From positions 102,266-166,265 of the forward strand of contig CANGJM010000005.1 in NCBI GenBank assembly GCA_947454525.1: a stretch of 64,000 nt of DNA. Reading direction: 5' to 3'. Below the pieces are notes generated by a model that was given only the letters and a program-made list of their open reading frames with translations, made no database searches and had not been told where the DNA came from. Position numbers and translations under genes: made by a program. The DNA comes from Flavobacteriales bacterium (GTDB lineage: Bacteria > Bacteroidota > Bacteroidia > Flavobacteriales_D > Crocinitomicaceae). Below, piece after piece: positions 1-9,189 of this stretch (position 1 is its first letter; each line of letters opens with the position of its first letter).

Positions 1-2
1 AC

Positions 3-638
3 ACGAAGCTACGTTTGGACCAACTCTTTGCGATTCAATATGCGGGCAAACAATCCACTTCGAATGGAAGAGAAATCCAGTTCACTAAAAATCGTTTTAG
101 TCGCATCGCGTCGTGGGCTTCCATTCCCGCGGTCGCAGCAGCATTGGTTTTGACTTGGTATATGTACCAACCAGCACCAGAAGTAACGTTAGCGAAAAAT
201 TCCGTCAAAACTCCATTAAAAGAAAAGCAAGTTCAAATAGAAAAAAAAGAGGAGTTAAAATTAAACGGTGGTTTAACTATTCCGGCACCAGTCGCTGTAG
301 AGTCCACAAACGCGGAAATTCCTCAACAAGTCGCATTGATAGAAGGTCCATTGCCCGAGATGAGTGAGCGTGCATCCGATGATATGGTAACCGTAGTCCC
401 GGATGTTTCGTGGTCATCCAGTCTTGCAAATGGATCAAGTGCGACATTATCGGCAACGACTATGGGTGCTACCAGCTATACTTGGTCAGCGAACGATCTG
501 AGTGAAGTAAAAGTGATGTCCTCAAAAATAGCATCCACAGAAAAAATCAGTTACCGTAAAAAGCAAGCCGACGAATTTTCTTCGATGAGCGTGAAGTCCA
601 TGCCAGAAATGTTGGATGTGATTGTTGCTGCGTACTAG
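3..638 (+). CDS. membrane-anchored hypothetical protein, 5' end outside the window
   Basis: The reading frame is open from the first bases of the window, and the first possible start inside it (TTG at 15) is weak, so the gene probably begins upstream. About 30 cytoplasmic residues precede one hydrophobic segment (AAALVLTWYMY), and a Lys/Glu- then Ser/Thr-rich tail of about 150 residues would lie in the periplasm. This layout resembles membrane partners of ECF sigma factors in Bacteroidota, but no domain is recognised and the upstream gene is not visible. It overlaps the stop of the convergent next gene by 4 bases. Confidence 0.6.
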   Translation, partial: TKLRLDQLFAIQYAGKQSTSNGREIQFTKNRFSRIASWASIPAVAAALVLTWYMYQPAPEVTLAKNSVKTPLKEKQVQIEKKEELKLNGGLTIPAPVAVESTNAEIPQQVALIEGPLPEMSERASDDMVTVVPDVSWSSSLANGSSATLSATTMGATSYTWSANDLSEVKVMSSKIASTEKISYRKKQADEFSSMSVKSMPEMLDVIVAAY

Positions 639-1210
639 TAGCGGAGAATAAACTGTTCCTTTTCTTGAAAGGACCTCTTTGCTAATATCCCGAAGTGAAA
701 TACATCGGCACTGAAGTGAAATTCGGATTTTTCTTTCAGTTGCTTCCATTCCGAAAACGCACGATCATTTCCTCTGATACCATTGATAAGGATCAAGCTA
801 TTTTCATCGAGTAGCGGAAGGAGTTCGTTCACTTTATTTAATATATCGTCGTTTCTTGTGTCCGTAGTTAGCAAAATGACCGAGGCATGCTTTTCTTTTT
901 CCAATTGATCAAAAAAGGATAAGTTCTGTATGTCCGATGGAATACTCAATTCTTTCGCTAAACCTTCGATGTCAGTTTGAAGTCTCGTTTCAGTAAGTAG
1001 TGTGTTAAATTTCAGGTGTTTCGAAAGTTGCATCAAACAGCGCAACGTATTCTCATGAAGCTTGATTTTGGTGCTGATTCCAATGATTTTCTCTTTTGAA
1101 ACCGGAATTTTAAAACAGTTATCCAACAAATCGTAGACGAATGGTGAATGAATCCCATGTCTTCCTTTGGCTTTCCAAGTATATTTTATAATTTCGATGC
1201 ATCGATTCAC
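635..1210 (-). CDS. putative class I SAM-dependent methyltransferase, short Bacteroidota form
   Basis: A 191-residue protein whose N-terminus (KGRHGIHSPFVYDLLDN) matches a family usually annotated in Bacteroidota as class I SAM-dependent methyltransferase. The rest fits loosely: an alternating beta/alpha pattern, LLTETRLQTD where the SAM-binding loop would be, and ILINGIRGN near the C-terminus where O-methyltransferases carry a DD-type motif. The usual glycine-rich motif I is degraded and the protein is shorter than most relatives, so methyltransferase activity is uncertain. It is a single gene, divergent from the DUF4301 gene and convergent with the upstream one. Confidence 0.55.
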   Translation of the reverse strand: MNRCIEIIKYTWKAKGRHGIHSPFVYDLLDNCFKIPVSKEKIIGISTKIKLHENTLRCLMQLSKHLKFNTLLTETRLQTDIEGLAKELSIPSDIQNLSFFDQLEKEKHASVILLTTDTRNDDILNKVNELLPLLDENSLILINGIRGNDRAFSEWKQLKEKSEFHFSADVFHFGILAKRSFQEKEQFILRY

Positions 1211-1237
1211 GGTGCAAAATAACTATTTTCAGTAGAC

Positions 1238-2638
1238 ATGGGACTAACAAGTGCGGAAGAAATAAGTGTGTTAAAGCAAAAAAAAGACATCTTAAATGGT
1301 GCTCCGACCTTGGATATTGTTCGTCCGTGTAGACTTGGTGACGGAATCGTTCAGTTGAATCCAGAAGAGGAACAAGACTTGAAACAGCGTTTTGAGCAAC
1401 TGAAAAAGAAACTCTCCTTTTTTATCCCTGCCTCTGGTTCAGGATCACGCATGTTTCAGTTTTTGTACGATTACATGAATCAAACGACTGAAACGAATCA
1501 AGCGCAAACAGAGCAGTTTATTCGACGCATTTCATCTTTTGCATTCTACAAACGTTTTCCAGCGGATGTGAAAGAAAAAGTGGAGAATTTTACCTGGAGC
1601 ATCGAAGACTTAATTGCGTATGTTCTTGGTGAAGAAGGACTGAATTTTGGATTGTTTCCCAAAGGACTCATTCCTTTTCATTCTTTGGGTCCATTTATCT
1701 TGAATCCATTCCAAGAGCAATTAATTCAAGGTAGTCAATTGGTTAAAACACCGATTGATTTTCATTTTACCATTCAATCCACCTTTGAAGCGCATTTTCA
1801 ATCTGCTATTCAGAGTTTGAGCGATATGACAGGTGATGTGTATCCGGTTAGTTACTCGGAACAAGACCCGAAAACAAATTCCTATGCCTTCTTTGCGGAT
1901 GGAACACTTGCGTTAGGAGAGGATGAGCAACCGATTCGTCGTCCAGCTGGACACGGAACCTTGTTGTCGAATTTGGCGCACATAAAAAGCGACTATGTTT
2001 TGGTCAAAAACATCGATAATTTGCAGCATTTCAGTCAATCAGATGCAAGTACCTCACAGTGGAAGATTCTTGTAGGATTATTGGATCAATTGAAAGAAGC
2101 TTTTTCCAAGTTAGAAGCGCAGCCATCACTTGCTGAATTTGAAGAATTAAATGCACGTTTTCACTTTTTACCTGCACATGAGTTAACAAGTGAAGCCGAT
2201 TTACTCCGTTTTCTGCGTCGTCCCTTGCGTGTTTGCGGAATGGTTCGAAACGAGGGTCAGCCCGGTGGAGGTCCATTCTTTGTTCAGAAAGACGGCGAGA
2301 CACGTAAACAAATTGTCGAAAAAGCACAATTAGCGAATACCGATAAAGTGAACGCGTTGCTCATGCAAAGCACCCATTTTAATCCAGTAATAATGGCATT
2401 GGATTTCAAGGATTTCCAAGGTGAAGCCTATGATTTGTCGGCGTTTACCGACGAGGAAGCCTATTTCATTGTGGAGAAAAGTCATCAGGGGAAATCCATT
2501 CGATTCATTGAACAGCCTGGACTTTGGAATGGAGGAATGGCGAATTGGAACACCTTATTTGTTGAAATCCCCAATGAAGTATTTACACCTGTAAAAACGG
2601 TGTTGGATTTATTACAAAACACGCATCAGTCCACATAA
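1238..2638 (+). CDS. DUF4301 family protein
   Basis: A 466-residue cytoplasmic protein recognised as DUF4301, a family common in Bacteroidota. Features seen are FFIPASGSGSRMFQFL near residue 70, resembling the glycine-rich loop of nucleotidyltransferases, then PAGHGTLLSNL and VCGMVRNEGQPGGGPFF in the middle, and GLWNGGMANWNT near the end. The N-terminal GSGSRM loop and the later glycine motifs suggest a sugar-nucleotide transferase-like fold. That is inference, and no reaction is established here. The ATG at 1238 is 28 bases from the divergent methyltransferase-like gene. Confidence 0.8.
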   Translation: MGLTSAEEISVLKQKKDILNGAPTLDIVRPCRLGDGIVQLNPEEEQDLKQRFEQLKKKLSFFIPASGSGSRMFQFLYDYMNQTTETNQAQTEQFIRRISSFAFYKRFPADVKEKVENFTWSIEDLIAYVLGEEGLNFGLFPKGLIPFHSLGPFILNPFQEQLIQGSQLVKTPIDFHFTIQSTFEAHFQSAIQSLSDMTGDVYPVSYSEQDPKTNSYAFFADGTLALGEDEQPIRRPAGHGTLLSNLAHIKSDYVLVKNIDNLQHFSQSDASTSQWKILVGLLDQLKEAFSKLEAQPSLAEFEELNARFHFLPAHELTSEADLLRFLRRPLRVCGMVRNEGQPGGGPFFVQKDGETRKQIVEKAQLANTDKVNALLMQSTHFNPVIMALDFKDFQGEAYDLSAFTDEEAYFIVEKSHQGKSIRFIEQPGLWNGGMANWNTLFVEIPNEVFTPVKTVLDLLQNTHQST

Positions 2639-2678
2639 AATTTCTACATTTTTCGAGGTCTCAACGGTTTAATTTGGC

Positions 2679-2686
2679 TATTTTTG
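2679..2686 (+). promoter_or_regulatory. candidate Bacteroidota -7 element upstream of the NifU-like gene
   Basis: TATTTTTG matches the TAnnTTTG -7 consensus and lies 15 bases before the ATG at 2702, giving a very short leader. No convincing TTTG -33 box was found at the usual distance, so the call rests on one element. Confidence 0.35.
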
Positions 2687-2701
2687 TAAAAAAAAACAAA
2701 G

Positions 2702-3304
2702 ATGGTTCCAGTTACGGTTTACGCTGAAATGACTCCAAATCCGACAACGATGAAATACGTTGCGAATAAATATTTATTGGCAACGGGAGATGCTGTTGAA
2801 TTTAGTTCCAAAGCTGATTCCAAAGGCTATTCTCCTTTGGCAGAGGCATTGTTCGATTTTCCTTTTGTTCAAAAGGTTTTTATTGCAGCTAATTTTATTA
2901 CCATCACCAAAACGGACAACGTTCCTTGGGATTTCATTAACATGGAATTACGTGAATTTGTGCGTGAATGGTTGTTCTTCGGAAAAGAAGTATTGATTCA
3001 AATGCCTTCTCAATTGGCACAAATGGAAGATGAGTCAAGTCCAGAGAAACCGGCAAAAACATTCAATCCAAGTGACTTCGATGATCCCATCCGTGCTTTG
3101 CTTGATGAATACGTTCGTCCAGCAGTAGAAAACGACGGTGGAGCAATTGATTTTGTTGGATTCGAAGATGGAATTGTTACGGTTTTAATGAAAGGTTCAT
3201 GCGCTGGATGTCCGTCATCTACGGCAACACTGAAAGGTGGAATCGAAAACTTGTTGAAACAACACCTACCGGAAGTCAAAGAAGTTGTCGCATTAAACGG
3301 ATAA
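2702..3304 (+). CDS. nfuA: NifU/Nfu-type iron-sulfur cluster scaffold protein
   Basis: A 200-residue protein with two recognisable halves. Residues 1-90 form an Nfu N-terminal domain (AEMTPNPTTMKYVAN, FIAANFITITK). Residues about 120-200 form the NifU C-terminal domain (LLDEYVRPAVENDGGAIDF) with the cluster-binding pair CAGC in KGSCAGCPSSTATLKGGIE. This architecture is that of Nfu proteins, which hold or transfer 4Fe-4S clusters to apoproteins in the cytoplasm. It stands alone between the DUF4301 and recQ genes. The symbol is by family; NifU-like is the safer product name. Confidence 0.88.
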   Translation: MVPVTVYAEMTPNPTTMKYVANKYLLATGDAVEFSSKADSKGYSPLAEALFDFPFVQKVFIAANFITITKTDNVPWDFINMELREFVREWLFFGKEVLIQMPSQLAQMEDESSPEKPAKTFNPSDFDDPIRALLDEYVRPAVENDGGAIDFVGFEDGIVTVLMKGSCAGCPSSTATLKGGIENLLKQHLPEVKEVVALNG

Positions 3305-3311
3305 AATCAAG

Positions 3312-3334
3312 GGACTAGACACAAAATTTAGTCC
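3312..3334 (+). terminator. possible hairpin terminator after the NifU-like gene
   Basis: GGACTA and TAGTCC form a 6-8 bp stem (extended by one G-U and one A-U pair) just after the stop at 3304. No run of T follows, only AT-rich sequence, so it is a weak terminator candidate. Confidence 0.3.
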
Positions 3335-3406
3335 AATTGAATAATTATTCTTACATTTAAGTGAACAAGACAAAGAACGTGTTGTTACGTATAGACAAAA
3401 TCCAAC

Positions 3407-5611
3407 ATGGAGTCCGAAATACATATTGAAAATCAAATTGACCTGAACAGCGCCTTGCGCCATTATTTTGGTTTCGATCAATTTAAAGGAGAACAAGAAG
3501 CAATCATACGAAACGTACTAAATGGCAAAAATACCTTTGTCATTATGCCAACGGGTGGTGGAAAATCCATGTGCTACCAATTGCCTTCGCTTTTGATGAA
3601 TGGAACCGCCATTATTGTTTCTCCATTAATTGCCTTGATGAAAAATCAAGTGGATGCCATTCGCGGATTTAGTGAAAACGAAAACGTTGCGCATTTCTTG
3701 AATTCTTCTTTGTCAAAAGGAGAGATTCAGCAAGTTCGCAAGGATATTCAGTCAGGGAATACTAAAATGCTCTTTGTAGCACCGGAATCCCTAACGAAAA
3801 AGGAAAACATTGATTTCTTGACGACTGTTGAGATTTCGTTTTTCGCTATTGATGAAGCGCATTGTATTTCTGAGTGGGGACATGACTTCCGTCCAGAATA
3901 CCGCAGACTCCGCGAAATTTTTCAAAAAATATCGAATGTTCCGGTCATTGCGTTAACAGCAACGGCAACACCGAAGGTACAATACGACATTCAAAAGAAC
4001 TTAAATATGTTGGACGCGGACGTCTTTAAGTCCTCGTTTAACCGAGATAACCTCTACTACGAGATTCGTCCAAAACGCGACGTGGAAAAGGAAATCATCC
4101 GATACATTAAAAACCACCAAGGTGAAAGCGGAATCATCTATTGCTTGAGCCGTAAGAAAGTGGAAGAGATTGCCGAATTACTTCAGGTGAATGGAATCAA
4201 TGCCTTGCCGTATCACGCAGGACTCGACGCCGGATCGCGAGCGAGACACCAAGACATGTTCTTAATGGAAGATGTGGAGGTAATTGTGGCAACCATTGCC
4301 TTTGGGATGGGAATCGATAAACCAGATGTTCGTTATGTCATTCATCACGACATTCCGAAGTCACTCGAAAGTTATTACCAAGAAACGGGAAGAGCAGGTC
4401 GAGATGGTGGAATCGGTGAGTGTGTGGCGTTTTACAGTTACAAGGACATCGAAAAACTCGAGAAGTTCTTACAAGGAAAAGCTATTACAGAGCAAGAGAT
4501 TGGACGACAATTGTTACATGAAATTGTTTCTTACGCGGAAACATCTGTTTGTCGTCGTAAATTTATTTTGCACTATTTCGGAGAGACTTTCGAGGAGAAA
4601 AGATGCAACGAACAATGTGACAACTGCCGTAATCCAAGAGAACGCACGGAAGGAATGAACTATGTCGAAATGTTGCTGAATGCAATTGTTTTGATGGACG
4701 AAACCCAGAAAGCGAAGCATTATTGCGCGTATTTGTCCGGACACGTGACGGCGGATATTAAGGCATACAAACAAGACCAATTTCCGACTTTTGGAATTGG
4801 AAAAGAGAAAGACGAGCATTTTTGGAATGCAGTTATTCGTCAAACAGGTGTTGGTGGACTCGTGTACAAAGACGTGGAAACGTTTGGTACCTTGAAATTG
4901 ACAGACGCAGGTAGAGCTTTCCTCAAAAAACCGGTTTCGTTCATGCTCATTAAGCAACACGATTTTTCCGGAACAGACGACGATGATTCCATTGTACAAG
5001 CTGGAGGTAAAGGTGGTGCTTTTGATGAGGTATTGTACAACTCACTGATCGATTTACGCAAAACCTTGTCGAAACAATTGAGCGTTCCTCCGTTTGTGAT
5101 TTTCCAAGAACCTTCCTTACGTGATATGTGTTTGCAGTATCCAATTACAATGGATGAGTTGACAAATATCCAAGGAGTGGGAACAGGGAAAGCACAGCGT
5201 TACGGTGAACCATTTGTGGATTTAATTGCTCATTACGTGGAGAGTAACGACATCGAACGTCCACAGGACATGGTCGTGAAAACCTTGGTCAACAAATCGG
5301 TGCTAAAAGTTCAATTGATTCAAAACATCGACCGTAAATTACCACTGGAAGACATCGCTAAGGCTCAAGGGAAATCCTTTGAGGAAATTTTGGATGAAAT
5401 GGAGTCCATTGTGAATTCCGGAACGAAAGTGAACATTAATTACTACATCAATACCATTTTGGATAACGAAAATCAAGAAGAAATCTTCGATTATTTCTCT
5501 GAGGCTGAAACGGATGATTTAGTGGAAGCGTACCACGAGTTTGACGGATTATACACAGAAGAAGAGCTGCGTTTAATGCGCATTAAATTCATGAGTGAAG
5601 TCGCAAACTAA
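3407..5611 (+). CDS. recQ: ATP-dependent DNA helicase RecQ
   Basis: A 734-residue 3'-5' superfamily 2 helicase for repair and replication-fork processing. Walker A TGGGKS is at residues 49-54, DEAH at 149-152, followed by CISEWGHDFRPEYR (the RecQ aromatic-rich loop), TATATP, and motif VI YYQETGRAGRDG. The zinc-binding domain CRRKFILHYFGE...CNEQCDNC and a winged helix follow. An HRDC domain (FVIFQEPSLRDMCLQYP) and an extra C-terminal helical domain complete the protein, a length typical of Bacteroidota RecQ. The ATG at 3407 lies 102 bases after the NifU-like gene. Confidence 0.96.
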   Translation: MESEIHIENQIDLNSALRHYFGFDQFKGEQEAIIRNVLNGKNTFVIMPTGGGKSMCYQLPSLLMNGTAIIVSPLIALMKNQVDAIRGFSENENVAHFLNSSLSKGEIQQVRKDIQSGNTKMLFVAPESLTKKENIDFLTTVEISFFAIDEAHCISEWGHDFRPEYRRLREIFQKISNVPVIALTATATPKVQYDIQKNLNMLDADVFKSSFNRDNLYYEIRPKRDVEKEIIRYIKNHQGESGIIYCLSRKKVEEIAELLQVNGINALPYHAGLDAGSRARHQDMFLMEDVEVIVATIAFGMGIDKPDVRYVIHHDIPKSLESYYQETGRAGRDGGIGECVAFYSYKDIEKLEKFLQGKAITEQEIGRQLLHEIVSYAETSVCRRKFILHYFGETFEEKRCNEQCDNCRNPRERTEGMNYVEMLLNAIVLMDETQKAKHYCAYLSGHVTADIKAYKQDQFPTFGIGKEKDEHFWNAVIRQTGVGGLVYKDVETFGTLKLTDAGRAFLKKPVSFMLIKQHDFSGTDDDDSIVQAGGKGGAFDEVLYNSLIDLRKTLSKQLSVPPFVIFQEPSLRDMCLQYPITMDELTNIQGVGTGKAQRYGEPFVDLIAHYVESNDIERPQDMVVKTLVNKSVLKVQLIQNIDRKLPLEDIAKAQGKSFEEILDEMESIVNSGTKVNINYYINTILDNENQEEIFDYFSEAETDDLVEAYHEFDGLYTEEELRLMRIKFMSEVAN

Positions 5612-5632
5612 TTCCTAGTAAAAAAACAACGT

Positions 5633-7585
5633 TTATTTCGTTTCCTTAATCAAGGCTTCAACAGACTTTCTGGAGACTGCGTGATACTGATTTTTCGACT
5701 GATTGAAAATCGAAATCGCCATTGGACGACTGTCTTTATTCAAAAGAAGTGCTTCGTAAATCGGCATCAAATATTTTCTGCGTCCAACTTTATTCAAGAA
5801 TGCAGTGATTTGCGCTTTGTTGCTAGAAGTGTAGCCGCAATTCGCACTGAGAATAAACCATTCAGTCAATAATTCACTATTTCCACTGAAGGAGAAACGC
5901 AAATAACGGTCAATTTCCCTCATTTTTGCTTGCGGGAGATTTCTAGGTAGACGGCGGATAAACGTTTGCCACTCTTGAACAATGTGGTCTTGGAACTTAA
6001 TTTGCGTAACGGTTTTAATCTTTTTTCTGCGCTTGCCTATTTTCTTCCATTTGTAGGTGATTTTCGGAGCAAAACTTACTTTGTTATGCGTGAAATCATC
6101 TGCTAACTTCTCCATTTGATCCAAACGCGTGGAATGCAACTGCAAACAATTGTCTGGGAGTCCCTCGGTATAAATCCACGATTGGTAATCGAAATCCTTG
6201 TGTCCTTTGTTGAGTAGGTTTTTCTTCAAGAAACTTACGAATTGCTTCGTGTCGACTGTCTTAAATTGAAAGGTGTTGAAGTACTTTTTCAGGAAGGCGT
6301 CAAATGCGGTTCTACCCACTTCATTTTCGAGTGTTTTCAAGAAAAAAGCGCCTTTTACGTAGGCAATGTCCGTCATTCCATCATCTGGATTTCGTCCCTC
6401 TAACGCTAAATGCAATTTACTATCCTCTGGATTCTCGGAAGCTTTGATTCGCTTTAATTCGTCTTTCAATTCATCGAATTCGATTAAGGCGAGGATGTCG
6501 GCTACTTCTTTTCCGTAAATGGATTCCATGATGCGTTGTTCGAAGTAAACCGTAAATCCTTCGTTCAACCAGAAGTCGTTCCAAGTGCGATTCGTGACTA
6601 AATTACCCGACCAAGAGTGTGCTAATTCATGAGCGATCACGGAAACTAAACTTTTGTCTCCAGCAAGTAAGGTTGGATTCGCAAAGGTCAACATAGGATT
6701 TTCCATTCCACCAAAAGGGAAGGAGTAGGGAAGGACAAGAATGTCATATTGTTCCCATTGATAAGGTCCATACAGTTTTTCAGCTGCGTTAATCATTTTC
6801 GGAATGGCATCAAATTCATAGGCGCAAGACGGTAGTAATTCAGGTTCGGAATAGACTCCGCTGTTCTTACTGAACGGATGGTAGGCTAAATCTCCGACAG
6901 CTAGCGCAATTAAGTAAGCTGGAATCGGTTTTTTCATTTCGAAATGATACTTTCCTTCTTTGTTTTTTTGCGTTGGATTTTTCGCACTCATGACCGCTAA
7001 AAGGTCACTTGGAACTTTGACATCTGCACTGTAGGTAATGCGGTTGCTCGGTGAATCTTGCAAAGGAATCCACGTTCTGGTGAGGATTGCTTGTCCTTGC
7101 GTGTACAAAAACGGTTTTGTCTTCGAGCTGGTTAGGTTCGTGTCTAACCAATCCAACGCGTCCGAACGTTCGGTCGTTTGATAGTAAATATTGACAAATC
7201 GGGTATCTTTTTTAATCGGAACCATCAAGGCTTGACCAAGAACGGAATCTTTGTCCATCTTATCGATAAACATATCTGCTTCTTCTTCCGATCCCTTTTG
7301 ACCAATGGTAACCTTTTGAATCATGAGTCCATTGATGTCGAATATAGCGGTATCCGCACCCTTGTTGATCATTTCATGTCGTGCAACCCCGTAAATCGTG
7401 CGGTTTTCGAAATTCACATCCAATTCTAAATGCAGGTGTTTGGTCGAAATCTCGGCTAGGTTCGCGTAACTATGCACATCCGCTTTGGTAGATGTTGGCG
7501 TTTGTTTTCCTTTTTTCGTGGCGTGCAAAGAATCGCAGGAAATCAATAGTAGAATAAAGGATACGATATAAAGTAAGTGCTTCAT
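5633..7585 (-). CDS. M1 family metallopeptidase (aminopeptidase), predicted lipoprotein
   Basis: A 650-residue zinc aminopeptidase. The N-terminus has a lipoprotein signal (FILLLISC, Cys17 as lipidation residue), so it is probably anchored in the envelope. The substrate-recognition motif GGMEN is at residues 292-296, the zinc site HELAH at 319-323, and the third ligand Glu342 lies in NEGFTVYFE. The C-terminal helical region (LLTEWFILSANCGYTSSN) resembles the leukotriene A4 hydrolase C-terminal domain. It removes N-terminal residues from peptides in this family; the substrate here is unknown. It lies 9 bases downstream of the next minus-strand gene and may be co-transcribed with it. Confidence 0.92.
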   Translation of the reverse strand: MKHLLYIVSFILLLISCDSLHATKKGKQTPTSTKADVHSYANLAEISTKHLHLELDVNFENRTIYGVARHEMINKGADTAIFDINGLMIQKVTIGQKGSEEEADMFIDKMDKDSVLGQALMVPIKKDTRFVNIYYQTTERSDALDWLDTNLTSSKTKPFLYTQGQAILTRTWIPLQDSPSNRITYSADVKVPSDLLAVMSAKNPTQKNKEGKYHFEMKKPIPAYLIALAVGDLAYHPFSKNSGVYSEPELLPSCAYEFDAIPKMINAAEKLYGPYQWEQYDILVLPYSFPFGGMENPMLTFANPTLLAGDKSLVSVIAHELAHSWSGNLVTNRTWNDFWLNEGFTVYFEQRIMESIYGKEVADILALIEFDELKDELKRIKASENPEDSKLHLALEGRNPDDGMTDIAYVKGAFFLKTLENEVGRTAFDAFLKKYFNTFQFKTVDTKQFVSFLKKNLLNKGHKDFDYQSWIYTEGLPDNCLQLHSTRLDQMEKLADDFTHNKVSFAPKITYKWKKIGKRRKKIKTVTQIKFQDHIVQEWQTFIRRLPRNLPQAKMREIDRYLRFSFSGNSELLTEWFILSANCGYTSSNKAQITAFLNKVGRRKYLMPIYEALLLNKDSRPMAISIFNQSKNQYHAVSRKSVEALIKETK

Positions 7586-7594
7586 AGGAGCAAA

Positions 7595-9187
7595 TTAGTT
7601 AAAAGAAAGGATTCCAAATCTTTCGAAAGAACCTGAAATGGAGTACATTAAAATCTCTTTGTTAAACGAATCTAAACGGAATTGTTTCGGCATAACGATT
7701 GAATTCAATTCCTTACGGCTTTCCATTACTTCTCGATTGATCTCACCAGTGGTCAAATTAATTTTCACCAAGGCAACAGCATTGTTTTTTTTCGATAAAT
7801 TAAAGCTGAAGTAGTTGTTTTCCGTTTTATTGAAGATGCCGGATTCATCGTAGTTTCGTTGATTGTCGTTGAAAATAAAATTCAGTGAACTATCTGATTG
7901 AAAGCTACAATAGGAACTGAATTCGCCGTAGTCGTTGGTAGAAACTTGTGACTTCGGAATGCGTTTTTGCCAAAGTAGTTGTCCTTCTGGGGAAATACGA
8001 AAGGCGATAATGTCATCGTAATAATAGTAATTCACGGTAGTCGAAAAACTCGATCGACTGTCGTAGGTTGTTCGTTGGTACAGATAAAATTGTTCCATGG
8101 AACCAACGATGGATCCATCAGCCATGGTGAAAAAGTCCCGCATGCGGTAATCGTATAATTGAGGCTGATTAAAGTCCCTTGCGTTTAGGTCATTTGGATT
8201 CCCGAGGTTGTTCATGGAATTCGTGTAACGATCTTGTTGGCGAGTGCTCCACATTTCCTTTACGATTTCCTTTCCAAAGGGGATAAACGCTTCTGAATTG
8301 TGTGCATGATCGGTTGGATCGATTTGAATGCTAAAAATTCCTTCGATTCCGTTTTTATTCCCCGATCCGTAAATTCCAGTCAGCGCGAAGGCTCCGGAGT
8401 CATTGGAGGACATCACCAAATCATCGATGCGTTTTCCTTTGAGGTCGATGGAAAATTCTTTGAGTTCGAGTCCGTTTGCTTTGTACACATGCAAGGCTTT
8501 GAAGTTCTCAAAACTGCGCGTAAACATGCGGTCGTTGGCTTTGTTGTGTTCCGTTAAGCAAATGAAGTAATCACCTGTGTTTGAAATGTGGTGCGCGTTG
8601 ATGGTGGTCATGTTGCCATCAAAGGGAACGTTGTATTCTCCTTCGTTGACAATTTTCAGTGAATCATTGAGAATTTTGTATCCGTAAAAGTCGTTGTTAA
8701 TTCCTTTGCCTTCTTTTTCCCAAATGACACCAATGAATTTTCTGTTTATAGAAGAGATAATGGTGAATGCAGGTTTGGCATCGAATTTTGGATTCTCGTA
8801 TTCTGCTATCAACTTCGTTTCCAATGCGTTCAACTCTTCATCGTAGAATTGTGCATAAAGCATCATGCTGCTTTTCATACGGTCGGATAAAAAAACCAAG
8901 GTTCCATTTCCAAAACTAAAGGCATCTACAAAATTACAGAGTCCAGTTTCTGTGACAAGCTTTAATTTTTGCTGATTGAAAACCGTTAAATTATCATAGG
9001 AAACAAGTCGGTAGGATCCAAAACTACCGCTTCCTGTCCAGCGAAGTGTGTTGAAGTCTAATTGCTTTTTAGGGAGAATGTCCATCAACAATCCATTCCC
9101 TCTTTCCAATGGTCCCCAAGTAATTGGAAAGTTTTGTGCAACAGCTAGGTTGCAACAGAACAAAAATACAAGGAGGAGTTTCTGCAT
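7595..9187 (-). CDS. secreted hypothetical protein
   Basis: A 530-residue protein with a clear Sec signal peptide (LLLVFLFCCNLAVAQ). The rest alternates beta-strand segments such as YRLVSYDNLTVFNQ and KFIGVIWEKEGKGI, suggesting a beta-propeller-like periplasmic or surface protein. No catalytic motif or known family was recognised. Its start is 2 bases from the stop of purB and its stop is 9 bases before the M1 peptidase gene, so purB, this gene and the peptidase probably share a transcript. Confidence 0.75.
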   Translation of the reverse strand: MQKLLLVFLFCCNLAVAQNFPITWGPLERGNGLLMDILPKKQLDFNTLRWTGSGSFGSYRLVSYDNLTVFNQQKLKLVTETGLCNFVDAFSFGNGTLVFLSDRMKSSMMLYAQFYDEELNALETKLIAEYENPKFDAKPAFTIISSINRKFIGVIWEKEGKGINNDFYGYKILNDSLKIVNEGEYNVPFDGNMTTINAHHISNTGDYFICLTEHNKANDRMFTRSFENFKALHVYKANGLELKEFSIDLKGKRIDDLVMSSNDSGAFALTGIYGSGNKNGIEGIFSIQIDPTDHAHNSEAFIPFGKEIVKEMWSTRQQDRYTNSMNNLGNPNDLNARDFNQPQLYDYRMRDFFTMADGSIVGSMEQFYLYQRTTYDSRSSFSTTVNYYYYDDIIAFRISPEGQLLWQKRIPKSQVSTNDYGEFSSYCSFQSDSSLNFIFNDNQRNYDESGIFNKTENNYFSFNLSKKNNAVALVKINLTTGEINREVMESRKELNSIVMPKQFRLDSFNKEILMYSISGSFERFGILSFN

Positions 9188-9189
9188 CG

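Noticed and set aside
4514..4999. 161-residue antisense frame inside recQ
   Set aside because: Shadow of a strongly coding gene with no recognisable motif.
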